Of a DNA stretch of 64,000 bases, positions 9,000-18,684 are shown one piece after another. Source of the stretch: Janibacter sp. HTCC2649 (GTDB taxonomy: Bacteria; Actinomycetota; Actinomycetes; Actinomycetales; Dermatophilaceae); the NCBI RefSeq assembly GCF_000152705.1, contig NZ_CH672413.1, positions 992,001-1,056,000 on the forward strand, written 5' to 3'. The stretch's first letter is position 1. Every line of letters begins with the position of its first letter. The notes beneath the pieces are model-generated. The model did no database searches. It was not told where the DNA came from and was given only the letters and a program-made list of their open reading frames with translations. The position numbers were made by a program, and so were the translations under genes.

Positions 9000-10454
9000 A
9001 TGACCCGCCGCAAACTCAAGTTGTGGGAGGCACTCGCCCTCTCACTCGGCCTCATGGGCCCCACCCTCGCCATGTCCGGCAACGGTCAGGGCATCATCGG
9101 CACGGTCGGCAAGGCCGTACCACTGGTGTTCCTTCTCGGCTTCTTCGGAGTGGCTCTCGTGGCGCACGGGTTCATTCGGCTCACGCAGCGCTACAACCAT
9201 GCGGGCAGCGCCTATGCCCTCGTCGGCGCCACCCTCGGGCCACGCCCCGGGTTCGTCGCGGGTTTCGCGCTGGTGGGCACTTACCTCTTCTTCACCATCT
9301 GCACCGCATCCATCTTCGGCGCGTTCGTCAATGCCCTGCTCGGAGTGGGCTCCGGGGACAACCCACCGGCCATCGGGTTCGGCATCTCCGCGCTCGTCTG
9401 CCTCGCCCTCAACGCCTACCTGAGCACGCGTGACACGACCACGGTCTCGCGACTCCTGCTGCTCATCGAGGGCCTCGGTATCGCGGGCATGATCGTGCTC
9501 GTCCTGGCCATCTTCGGTCAAGGAGGGGCCGATGCCACGGGCATCGACGTCAGCACGCTTTCCCCGTCAGGTGTCTCGTTGAGCGCCGTCATCGCCGCGG
9601 TCGTCGCTGCCTTCCTGTCATGGGCCGGCTTCGAAGGGTGCGCCGCCCTGGGCGAGGAGACCGACGATCCACGACGCAACATCCCCCGCGCCCTCTTCGG
9701 CTCGGTCCTGCTCACCGGAGTGCTCTTCGTCGTCGTGATGTTTGCGCAAACGATCGGCTTCGGCACGGACAAAGCAGGCCTCGAAGCATTCCAAACCTCG
9801 GGCAACACGTTGGGTGACCTCGGCGACAGCTACGTCGGGCAATGGTTCGGCGTCCTGCTCCTCGTCACCGCTGTGATGTCAGCGTTCGCGTCAAACCTGT
9901 CGTCGGTCGCTGCGGCCGGGCGACTGGTCATGGCACTGGCTCGCCACGGCTTCGGTCCGGCCAAGCTGGCGCAGGTCGATGCACGCCACCACTCCCCGCG
10001 CTTCGCGATCCTCGCCGTCGCCGCCGTGAGCGTGGTCGTCAACCTCATCTCGTGGCTGTCCGGCTGGCCCACCATGGGCACCGGTGACGCCGCCATCGAC
10101 TCGTACTTCTTTTTCGCGGTCGTGGGAGCGACCTGCCTGCTCTTCGTCTACTTGCTCGTCGAGGTTGCCGTCTTCGCGGCGTGGCGACGTGGACTTGTCA
10201 CCCTCAACCCGGTCGAACTCGTCATCCCGACCCTCGGCGGGTTGTTCATCCTGCTCGTCATCTGGTTCGGGGTGAAGGACGCGACCGGTCTCTCCCCGGC
10301 CTTCGTGGCACTGGCCTGGGTGGCTCTCGGCCTCATCATTGCGGTGGCCGCCAGCAAGCTCGCTGCGCGCATCGGCGCCTCGCTGCGTGACGAACTTGAC
10401 GCCGTCGACGAGGGCCACCCGCCCCTCGAGGAACCCCTGAGCATCACGCGGTGA
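9000..10454 (+). CDS. APC-superfamily amino acid/amine permease
   Basis: 484 residues, strongly hydrophobic throughout with about 12 predicted membrane spans by eye. The N-terminal helix phrase LWEALALSLGLMGPTLAMSGN and the GFEGCAALGEETDDPRRNIPRA loop are typical of APC permeases. The start is secured by AAGGAG 7 bp upstream of the ATG. It lies between the gamma-glutamyl ligase and an aminotransferase and overlaps the latter by 4 bp, so it probably imports the amine substrate of this pathway across the cytoplasmic membrane. Confidence 0.85.
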   Translation: MTRRKLKLWEALALSLGLMGPTLAMSGNGQGIIGTVGKAVPLVFLLGFFGVALVAHGFIRLTQRYNHAGSAYALVGATLGPRPGFVAGFALVGTYLFFTICTASIFGAFVNALLGVGSGDNPPAIGFGISALVCLALNAYLSTRDTTTVSRLLLLIEGLGIAGMIVLVLAIFGQGGADATGIDVSTLSPSGVSLSAVIAAVVAAFLSWAGFEGCAALGEETDDPRRNIPRALFGSVLLTGVLFVVVMFAQTIGFGTDKAGLEAFQTSGNTLGDLGDSYVGQWFGVLLLVTAVMSAFASNLSSVAAAGRLVMALARHGFGPAKLAQVDARHHSPRFAILAVAAVSVVVNLISWLSGWPTMGTGDAAIDSYFFFAVVGATCLLFVYLLVEVAVFAAWRRGLVTLNPVELVIPTLGGLFILLVIWFGVKDATGLSPAFVALAWVALGLIIAVAASKLAARIGASLRDELDAVDEGHPPLEEPLSITR

Positions 10455-11761
10455 CGCCTCCCGTGTCGGCCACGGGGCCGGAGGACCTCATCACTCGAGA
10501 CAACGTCGTCGCGGGGATCCAGAAGTTGCGCTTTTTCCCGCTCGCCTTGGTGGGCGGGAACGGCAGCCACCTGATCGAAGCTGGCGGACGCACCCTTCTG
10601 GACCTCTCGGCATCATGGACGGCGAGCGCCCTGGGTCACGGTCACCCGGTCGTGGCGAAGGCCCTGGCCAGGGTCGCCGCCTCCCCACCCGGAGCGAGCA
10701 TCCTCAGCGCGACCCACTCCGAGGCCGTCGGGTTGGCCGAGGAACTGCTGGCGGTCGTTCCGGGCGGCGGCGAGCGACGGGTCCATCTCGGCCTCTCGGG
10801 CTCCGACGTCAACGACGCTGCCCTGCGTGCTGCACGTCACGCGACAGGTCGGCCCGTCGTCGTCGCGTTCGAGGGTGGCTATCACGGTGGTTTCGGGGCC
10901 GGATTCATGGCCTCTGGACTGCACATCTCCGCAGGCTCAGCCCCTGTGCGGGCAGATGTGCGACTCGTGCCCTACCCACAACCTTTCCGCGAGAGCGACG
11001 CGATGGCACGCTCCCTGTCTGCATTGGAGAACGCCCTCGCGCCGGGTGATGTCGCCGTTGTGGCCGTCGAGGCAATCCAGTGCGATGGCGGACTGGTCGT
11101 CCCCCCGGACGGATTTCTCGCGGCTGTGGCACAGCGCAGTCGAGCCGCCGGTGCACTCCTCCTCCTCGATGAGGTCAAGGTGGGGCTTGGTCGCACGGGG
11201 TCAATGAACTCGTTCGACCACGAGGGTGTCGTCCCCGATCTCGTCACGATCGGCAAAGGACTCGGCGGAGGACTACCGGCGGCCGCTCTCATCGGACCGG
11301 CATCCGTCCTCGACGAACGCCGGGCTTCGGCCCTGCTCACGACCGCTGGCAACCCCTACTCCTGTGCCGTCGCGCGCGCCGTCCTCGGGCACATCGTGGA
11401 GAGCGACCTCCCAGGCCGCAGCCGCATCGCCGGCGATCGTCTGCGTTCTGGGCTGTCCGAGGCCCTCGCCGACGAACCCTGCGTCGGAGAGGTCCGCGGC
11501 CGCGGCCTTCTGGTCGGGGTGGACTTGGTCACGGACCGCGACACTCGCGGCGGCGATGCGGCCTTCGCCCGGCGCGTGGTCTACCGGCTGTGGCAACTCG
11601 GGGCCATTGCCTACTACGTGGGCGGTCACGTCATCGAACTGACTCCTCCCCTCACGATCTCCGACACTGAGATCGACGAGGCCATAGCCCTCGTCTCGCG
11701 CGCCGTGCGCGAGGCCCACCTCGTCGACGACGAGACGATCGCCCCTTGGGCAGGATGGTGA
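10451..11761 (+). CDS. Class III PLP-dependent aminotransferase
   Basis: 436 residues; the GTG start overlaps the permease stop (GTGA). Family features include ALGHGHPVV, FEGGYHGGF, LLLDEVKVGLGRTG and the PLP-lysine K269 in TIGKGLGGGLP. Class III enzymes move the amino group from an omega-amine or 4-aminobutyrate-like substrate to 2-oxoglutarate or pyruvate. In the proposed pathway it would act on the free amine end of a gamma-glutamylated diamine or amino alcohol product, like PuuE/GabT-type steps. Which step it catalyses is inference. Confidence 0.85.
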   Translation: MTPPVSATGPEDLITRDNVVAGIQKLRFFPLALVGGNGSHLIEAGGRTLLDLSASWTASALGHGHPVVAKALARVAASPPGASILSATHSEAVGLAEELLAVVPGGGERRVHLGLSGSDVNDAALRAARHATGRPVVVAFEGGYHGGFGAGFMASGLHISAGSAPVRADVRLVPYPQPFRESDAMARSLSALENALAPGDVAVVAVEAIQCDGGLVVPPDGFLAAVAQRSRAAGALLLLDEVKVGLGRTGSMNSFDHEGVVPDLVTIGKGLGGGLPAAALIGPASVLDERRASALLTTAGNPYSCAVARAVLGHIVESDLPGRSRIAGDRLRSGLSEALADEPCVGEVRGRGLLVGVDLVTDRDTRGGDAAFARRVVYRLWQLGAIAYYVGGHVIELTPPLTISDTEIDEAIALVSRAVREAHLVDDETIAPWAGW

Positions 11762-11763
11762 AC

Positions 11764-12906
11764 ATGAACCTGGACCCCTCCCTCGTCGACGGCCCTCTGG
11801 CCGAGGCCCTCGCGCACGTCGGCCTCATCGACCACCACGTTCACGGCGCCCTGCGCGCGACACCCGAGCGGCGCGACTGGGAAGCCCTCGTCACCGAGGC
11901 TCCGGCAGCCCCAGCGGTGGGGTCCATCTTCGACAGCCAGGTCGGGTTGGCCATGCGTCGCTGGTGTGCGCCGCTCCTCGACCTCGAGCCCCATGCGCCA
12001 GCTGACGACTACTGGGCGCGGCGGACCGAACTCGGTGAACAAGAGGTCACCAGAAGGCTCCTGACCGCGACGGGCGTCGACACCTGGCTCGTGGAGACCG
12101 GTTTCCAAGGAGACCTCGTGCTCGGCCCCGCCGAGATGGCGGCCGTGACCGGCACCGCCCGCGAGATCGTCCGTCTGGAGACGGTCGCCGAGGGCATCCT
12201 GCGCGACACGGGAGCGGACGGCTTCCATGCGGCATACGCTCCGGCCTTGGCGCAGGCGACGCAGGGCGCCGTGGGCACCAAGTCCGTGATCGCCTATCGG
12301 CACGGTTTCGACATTCCTGCCGAGCGACCGTCGGCGAGCGAGGTGACTCGGGCCGCGGGGCGGACCCTCGCCACCGATGCGACGCTCCCCCGCATCTCCG
12401 ACCCTGTCCTGCTGCGTCACCTTCTGTGGTGCGCCGTCGACCTCGGCCTGCCCATCCAGATGCACAGCGGCTACGGCGACCCGGACCTCGACCTGCACCG
12501 CGCCAATCCCCTGCTCCTCATGCCCTGGCTTCGCGCGGTTGAGCCCACCGGCGTTCCCGTCCTCCTGCTCCACAACTACCCGTTCCACCGCGAGGCCGGC
12601 TACCTCGCTCAGGTCTTCGACGTGGTCCACTGCGACGTTGGCCTGGCGATCAACTACACCGGCGCCCGGAGCCCGGCCATCATCGCCGAGTCCCTCGAAC
12701 TCACTCCGTTCCACAAACAGCTGTACTCGTCCGACGCCTGGGGTCCGGCCGAACTCCACTTGCTCGGCTCATGGCTGTGGCGACGTGGGATGGCGCGAGT
12801 TCTGGGAACCTTCGTCGACGACGGCGACTGGTCGATCGCCGACGCCCAACGCGTCGTGCACCTGGTGGCGTACGAGAACGCCCGCAGGGTCTATCGCCTG
12901 GGCTGA
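11764..12906 (+). CDS. Amidohydrolase-family protein (FluG N-terminal type)
   Basis: 380 residues from the ATG at 11764, chosen because AGGA sits 8 bp upstream; in-frame starts at 11746 (TTG) and 11755 are possible. Metal-site motifs of the TIM-barrel amidohydrolase family are seen: LIDHHVHGALR near the start, IQMHSGYGDPDLDLHRANP, VLLLHNYPFHREAGYLA and YSSDAWG. In fungal FluG and plant nodulin-type proteins this domain is fused in front of a glutamine-synthetase-like domain; here the two are separate genes of one operon. It may hydrolyse a gamma-glutamyl or related amide. The stop codon coincides with the start of a repeated scar sequence (12904-12948). Confidence 0.8.
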   Translation: MNLDPSLVDGPLAEALAHVGLIDHHVHGALRATPERRDWEALVTEAPAAPAVGSIFDSQVGLAMRRWCAPLLDLEPHAPADDYWARRTELGEQEVTRRLLTATGVDTWLVETGFQGDLVLGPAEMAAVTGTAREIVRLETVAEGILRDTGADGFHAAYAPALAQATQGAVGTKSVIAYRHGFDIPAERPSASEVTRAAGRTLATDATLPRISDPVLLRHLLWCAVDLGLPIQMHSGYGDPDLDLHRANPLLLMPWLRAVEPTGVPVLLLHNYPFHREAGYLAQVFDVVHCDVGLAINYTGARSPAIIAESLELTPFHKQLYSSDAWGPAELHLLGSWLWRRGMARVLGTFVDDGDWSIADAQRVVHLVAYENARRVYRLG

Positions 12907-12948
12907 CCGGCCTGCACTCCGGAACGCTCACGGTGACCGTCGGTTAGC
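12904..12948 (+). pseudogene. Remnant copy of the 3' end of the secreted glycosidase gene
   Basis: Starting at the TGA of the amidohydrolase gene, the sequence matches 5662-5744: TGACCGGCCTGC is identical, a 3-base change follows, CCGGAACG is identical, 6 bases are missing, then CTCACGGTGACCGTC is identical. It ends GG(T)TAG where the intact gene ends GGCTGA. In frame it reads TGLHSGTLTVTVG-stop, the end of a Big2-like repeat. It has no start or body, so it is a scar and not a gene. Confidence 0.7.
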
Positions 12949-12998
12949 CAATGTGCATTTCTTCCGCACGTCGAGTCGCCGTTGGCACCACCAATCCG

Positions 12999-13004
12999 TA
13001 GGGT
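12999..13004 (+). promoter_or_regulatory. -10 box of a leaderless promoter (MHS transporter)
   Basis: TAGGGT lies 7 nt before the ATG at 13012, with no Shine-Dalgarno between. Transcription would begin at or next to the start codon. Confidence 0.55.
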
Positions 13005-13011
13005 CGCACGT

Positions 13012-14343
13012 ATGTCTTCAACCACCGTCGGTCGACCGGACAACACCACGAGGCGCGCAGTCCTCAACACGCTGAAGGGGTCGTCCGGCAACCTTGTCGA
13101 GTGGTACGACGTCTACGTCTACACGGTGTTCTCAACGTACTTCGAGCCCGAGTTCTTCGGTGGAGACGAGCCCAACGCCGGCATCTTCACGATGGCCATC
13201 TTCGCGGTGACGTTCATCATGCGACCTGTCGGCTCGTGGTTCTTCGGACGCTATGCCGACCGCCGCGGACGTCGACCGGCCCTCGTCCTCAGCATCTCGA
13301 TGATGGCGGCGGCGTCGATGGTGATCGCCCTCCTTCCCACCCACGACCGCATCGGGTCGCTCGCGATCGTCCTGCTGGTGATGTGTCGCCTGCTCCAGGG
13401 CTTCGCGACAGGCGGCGAGTACGGCACGTCGGCCACCTACATGTCGGAGGCGGCGACTGCCGAACGGCGCGGCTTCTTCTCGTCCTTCCAGTACGTCACC
13501 CTGATCGGTGGGCACGCACTGGCGCAGCTGATGCTGCTCGTCCTGCAGGTCTTCCTCGACGACGACCAGATGTCTGCGTTCGGCTGGCGCATCGCCTTCG
13601 CCGTCGGCGGCATCGCGGCAGTCACGGTGTTCTGGCTGCGCTCGACGATGGACGAGTCCATGTCGGCCTCCGATCTGGACTCCGTCGACAAGCAGTCGGG
13701 CTCGCTGCGGGCACTGTTCACCACTCACCGCAAGGCCCTGATCACCTGCTTCCTCATCACCATGGGCGGCACCATCGCGTTCTACACCTACAGCGTCAAC
13801 GCTCCCTCCACGATCAAGGCCACCTACAAGGGTGAGGGCCTGACGGCGAGCTGGATCAACCTCACCCTGCTGCTCTTCCTCATGGCGCTGCAGCCGATCG
13901 GCGGCCTCATCAGCGACCGGATCGGCCGCAAGCCGATGCTCGTCTTCTTCGGCATCGGCGGCGTCATCTGGACGTACTTCCTGATCACCTACCTGCCCCA
14001 GATCCACAGTCCGCTGGGGTCCTGGGCACTCGTCGCCGTCGGCTACGTCATCCTCACCGGTTACACGTCGATCAACGCGATCGTCAAGGCCGAGCTGTTC
14101 CCCGTCCGTGTGCGTGCCCTGGGTGTCGGCGTCGGCTATGCACTGGCCAACTCGGTCTTCGGTGGCACGGCTCCGGTCATCTACGAAGCCGCGAAGAAGA
14201 GCGACCACGTCACGGCGTTCATCGTCTACGTCACGCTCTGCATCGCTGCGTCCCTGCTCGTCTACATCTTCGTGCTGCGCAACAAGAGCGAGACCGAGCT
14301 CGACCGCGAGCAGGGTCACGCCTACGCCTCCCAGAAGGCCTGA
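13012..14343 (+). CDS. MFS transporter, metabolite:H+ symporter (MHS/KgtP) family
   Basis: 443 residues with about 12 hydrophobic spans. Family signatures are NLVEWYDVYVYTVFS at the N-terminus, GRYADRRGRRPAL between TM2 and TM3, and RLLQGFATGGEYGTSATYMSE after TM4, all typical of the KgtP/ProP/ShiA group that imports dicarboxylates, betaine/proline or shikimate with protons. The substrate cannot be chosen from sequence. A TTG at 12982 is in frame, but the ATG at 13012 fits both the family start and the leaderless promoter. The gene ends facing leuA, with a hairpin repeat between them. Confidence 0.85.
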   Translation: MSSTTVGRPDNTTRRAVLNTLKGSSGNLVEWYDVYVYTVFSTYFEPEFFGGDEPNAGIFTMAIFAVTFIMRPVGSWFFGRYADRRGRRPALVLSISMMAAASMVIALLPTHDRIGSLAIVLLVMCRLLQGFATGGEYGTSATYMSEAATAERRGFFSSFQYVTLIGGHALAQLMLLVLQVFLDDDQMSAFGWRIAFAVGGIAAVTVFWLRSTMDESMSASDLDSVDKQSGSLRALFTTHRKALITCFLITMGGTIAFYTYSVNAPSTIKATYKGEGLTASWINLTLLLFLMALQPIGGLISDRIGRKPMLVFFGIGGVIWTYFLITYLPQIHSPLGSWALVAVGYVILTGYTSINAIVKAELFPVRVRALGVGVGYALANSVFGGTAPVIYEAAKKSDHVTAFIVYVTLCIAASLLVYIFVLRNKSETELDREQGHAYASQKA

Positions 14344-14352
14344 CCCCTCCCT

Positions 14353-14414
14353 CGACTTCGTGCACCGCACGGACGGCGAGCGCCAGCGAGTTGTCCGTGC
14401 GGGGCACGAAGTCG
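14353..14414. repeat. Dispersed hairpin element, family A, copy 1
   Basis: Arms 14353-14374 and 14393-14414 are 22-bp inverted repeats with one mismatch, around an 18-base loop containing GCGAGCGCCAGCGAG. The same arms and a similar loop recur at 31539-31603. It lies between the convergent MFS gene and leuA and can serve as a bidirectional terminator. Confidence 0.8.
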
Positions 14415-14429
14415 AAGTGGGATGAAGGG

Positions 14430-16178
<1,749 letters not shown>

Positions 16179-16375
16179 CTACTCACTGCTCGTCGTGTGC
16201 TCAGCCATGGGCACAGCGAACTCCGCGACGAGGAGGGCCGATTCAGGCCTCGCCGCGGCAGAGAAGGAGGAGACGGTGCTGCACGACATCGAGTATGCCG
16301 CCCGCACCTGTTCCCGTCCATCGGCAGTCCCGATTCGCCCACGTTCCAAGACGGCGGAGCCGACATACTTCACCC

Positions 16376-17059
16376 ATGAAGGTGATCCTGTTTGGTGGAA
16401 CCGGCATGGTCGGTCAGGCGGTCCTCGCGCAGTGCCTGGTGGATGCACGGGTCGAGGAAGTGCTGGCCGTGGGGCGCAGCCCGATCCCGGTGACGCACGC
16501 CAAGCTCCGACAGGTTCTCCATCCCGACATGTCCGACCTCTCCCCCATCGCGGACGAGATCCGTTCCTACGACACGGTTTTCGACGCCTTGGGTGTGTCT
16601 TCGTTCCGCATGAGCGAGGACGAGTACACCCGCTTGACCTACGACCTGACTCTGGGCCTCGCCCAGTCCGTGCGCGACGCGTGCGGGCCCGAGACGACGT
16701 TCATCTATGTGTCCGGAGCCAGCACCGACAGCACCGAGTCGGGTCGCGTCATGTGGGCCCGAGTCAAGGGCCGCACCGAGAATGCCCTGCTTGCCATGTT
16801 CCCCAACGCCTCCATGTTCCGACCGGGCGCCATTGCCCCACTCCCAGGGGTGAAGTCGAAGACGCGCTGGGTCGCGGTGACCTACGCCCTCACTGGCCCG
16901 CTCTTCAGGGGGCTGGCCAAGGTCGCTCCGGGGATTGCCACCGACTCCGTCACCATCGGACGCGCGATGATCAACGTCGCCGACGGTGATGTCCTTCCGG
17001 CCGCGGCGACCTCCCGGATTTTCGAGAACCGCGACATCGTGGCGGCCGGAGGAGCCTGA
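16376..17059 (+). CDS. NAD(P)-binding Rossmann-fold protein (NAD(P)H-binding / HTATIP2-like SDR)
   Basis: 227 residues. The dinucleotide motif GGTGMVGQAVL is at residues 7-17. Later TFIYVSGASTDST and WARVKGRTENALLAMFPNASMFRPGAI match the extended-atypical SDR group, where the YxxxK pair is replaced by a conserved K-x-x-x-E segment. These proteins are oxidoreductases or sensors of unknown substrate. CATACT lies 6 nt upstream of the ATG, a weak leaderless -10. It is divergent from leuA, whose start is 206 bp away. Confidence 0.75.
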   Translation: MKVILFGGTGMVGQAVLAQCLVDARVEEVLAVGRSPIPVTHAKLRQVLHPDMSDLSPIADEIRSYDTVFDALGVSSFRMSEDEYTRLTYDLTLGLAQSVRDACGPETTFIYVSGASTDSTESGRVMWARVKGRTENALLAMFPNASMFRPGAIAPLPGVKSKTRWVAVTYALTGPLFRGLAKVAPGIATDSVTIGRAMINVADGDVLPAAATSRIFENRDIVAAGGA

Positions 17060-17077
17060 ACCAGGCCCGGGCGAAGG

Positions 17078-17083
17078 TAGGTT
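17078..17083 (+). promoter_or_regulatory. -10 box of a leaderless promoter (ASCH-HhH protein)
   Basis: TAGGTT ends 7 nt before the ATG at 17091. A partial Shine-Dalgarno (GAAGG) is farther upstream and would not be on a leaderless transcript. Confidence 0.45.
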
Positions 17084-17090
17084 GCCGAGC

Positions 17091-17885
17091 ATGATGATCC
17101 GCCCGGACACCTTGGCCGCGATCAAGGTGGGCGAGGTCGATCTCGCCTTCCGACGATGGGACCGACCCCGTGTCCTCGTGGGGACCCGACTGCGCACGCG
17201 CGTCGGCCTGATCGAGGTCACCAGCGTCGAGCAGGTCGCCCCGAGTCGCATCACGGCGGCCGAAGCAAAGCGTGCCGGAGCGGCATCCCTCGTCGAGCTC
17301 CGGCGGATGCTCGAGGGCAAGGCCGACCGCCCGGCGTGGCGAGTCGGCCTGACGTATGCCGGCGCGGACCCCCGCGAAACCCTCCGCGCGACCGCGCCCG
17401 ACGCGGACGAGGTGGCCACCATCCGGGCGCGCCTCGACCGACTCGACGCGGCCTCGTCGATCGGGCCCTGGACCCGCACGACGTTGGGCATCATCGACCG
17501 CTCCCCCACAGTGCGGGCACCCGATCTGGCCGCAGAGCTGGGTCGGGACACTCCGAGCTTCAAACGGGACGTGCGCAAGCTCAAGGAGTTGGGGCTCACC
17601 GAGTCCCTCGACATCGGCTACCGCCTCTCGCCCCGCGGTGTGGCTGTCGTCGATGCCGAGGCCAGCACACCTCGGCTCGACCGTGAGGTCGCCCCAGAGG
17701 GCACGCCCCTCCCGCGCATCGGCGCTCCCGCCACCCGCGCCCTGCGCGCGCAGGGAATCTGGACCCTGGAACAGGTGCGGGACCTGGGCGAAGCCCAGCT
17801 CACGGCGCTCCACGGCGTCGGCCCGGTAGCCGTTCGCTTCCTGCACGAGGCCCTGGCCGACCGAGGCTGGGCTTTCGCCGACTGA
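17091..17885 (+). CDS. ASCH-like / winged-helix / helix-hairpin-helix multidomain protein
   Basis: 264 residues. Residues about 1-85 look like an ASCH domain (IKVGEVDLAFRRWDRPRVLVG, then a beta strand LIEVTSVEQV), a PUA-like fold usually binding RNA. A winged-helix segment follows (TTLGIIDRSPTVRAPDLAAE to LTESLDIGYRLSPRG). The C-terminus has a helix-hairpin-helix (LTALHGVGPVAVRFLHEAL). The combination suggests nucleic-acid binding, perhaps linking RNA to DNA or ribosome function. No catalytic motif is obvious. It ends 11 bp from the convergent dimethylargininase gene. Domain calls are by eye. Confidence 0.6.
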   Translation: MMIRPDTLAAIKVGEVDLAFRRWDRPRVLVGTRLRTRVGLIEVTSVEQVAPSRITAAEAKRAGAASLVELRRMLEGKADRPAWRVGLTYAGADPRETLRATAPDADEVATIRARLDRLDAASSIGPWTRTTLGIIDRSPTVRAPDLAAELGRDTPSFKRDVRKLKELGLTESLDIGYRLSPRGVAVVDAEASTPRLDREVAPEGTPLPRIGAPATRALRAQGIWTLEQVRDLGEAQLTALHGVGPVAVRFLHEALADRGWAFAD

Positions 17886-17896
17886 GCTTCGAGCGA

Positions 17897-18664
17897 TCAG
17901 CCGCGGCAGCGCACCGACAAGCAGGTGACGCAGCCCTCGAGCTTCTCGAACTCGCTGATGTCGACGGTGACGACCTCGTGGCCGCGACCACGCAGCAGTT
18001 CGGCCGTGCGCGGCGCACTGGCGGCCATGAGCAGCAGGTTGTCGTCGAGGAGGACGACGTGCGCCCCGGGCTCCTCGGGCATCCCCTCATAGATCGGGAA
18101 CGCTCCGGGCCAGTCCACGACCGGGTCCCAGCCGATGACGGTGCCGTCGGGCAACGCGGTCACGGCCGACTTCAGGTGGAGCGCACGCTCAACCGTCACA
18201 GCCTGCGTACGCATGCCGACGGTGGCCAGGTGATCGGCGAGCTGCTGGATCCCCGCACCGTTGGTGCGACCGCCCAGACCGACGTATGCCGTGTCGCCCA
18301 CCTTGAGCACGTCTCCCCCATCGAGTGTCCCCGGGTCCTCGATCCGCACGACGCGATATCCCAGATCGCGCACCACCGACTCGACGCCCGCCACCTCCGG
18401 CTTGCGTTCTGCCGCACCGGGATTCGTCAGGACGGCCACACTGCCGCAGACCACGACGGCGTCCTCGATGAACACCGCGTCGGGGCAGTCGTCAGCAGGA
18501 GAGACCTCGACAGTCTCCCAACCTGCGGAACGCAGGCACGCGGCATACGCATCCCATTGTTCGACTGCGAGGTCAAGGTCGATGCTCGACTTCTCGAGGT
18601 GGGTGACGAGCCCGTCGGCGAGACGCGGGCCGGGGCGGCGAATGAGGGCGGCTTTGCGAGTCAC
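17897..18664 (-). CDS. ddaH: Dimethylargininase (N(G),N(G)-dimethylarginine dimethylaminohydrolase)
   Basis: 255 residues from a GTG at 18664. It hydrolyses methylated arginine to citrulline and methylamines. Substrate and catalytic features of the DDAH/amidinotransferase fold are present: PDAVFIEDAVVV, TLDGGDVLKVG, catalytic His in RALHLKSAVTAL, and the nucleophilic Cys near the C-terminus in EGCVTCLSVRC. Related arginine deiminases are longer, and the short C-terminus favours DDAH. A leaderless -10 (TAGGGT) precedes the start. It may produce methylamines, but a link with the gamma-glutamyl module is speculative. Confidence 0.85.
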   Translation of the reverse strand: MTRKAALIRRPGPRLADGLVTHLEKSSIDLDLAVEQWDAYAACLRSAGWETVEVSPADDCPDAVFIEDAVVVCGSVAVLTNPGAAERKPEVAGVESVVRDLGYRVVRIEDPGTLDGGDVLKVGDTAYVGLGGRTNGAGIQQLADHLATVGMRTQAVTVERALHLKSAVTALPDGTVIGWDPVVDWPGAFPIYEGMPEEPGAHVVLLDDNLLLMAASAPRTAELLRGRGHEVVTVDISEFEKLEGCVTCLSVRCRG

Positions 18665-18671
18665 GGAACCG

Positions 18672-18677
18672 ACCCTA
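18672..18677 (-). promoter_or_regulatory. -10 box of a leaderless promoter (ddaH)
   Basis: On the minus strand TAGGGT ends 7 nt before the GTG at 18664. Confidence 0.55.
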
Positions 18678-18684
18678 TGTCCGG

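Noticed and set aside
16179-16300. Possible leuA leader peptide (ending TAG at 16179, just before leuA)
   Set aside because: The frame contains only one Leu-Leu-Val cluster and no paired attenuator hairpins could be drawn, so attenuation is not supported.
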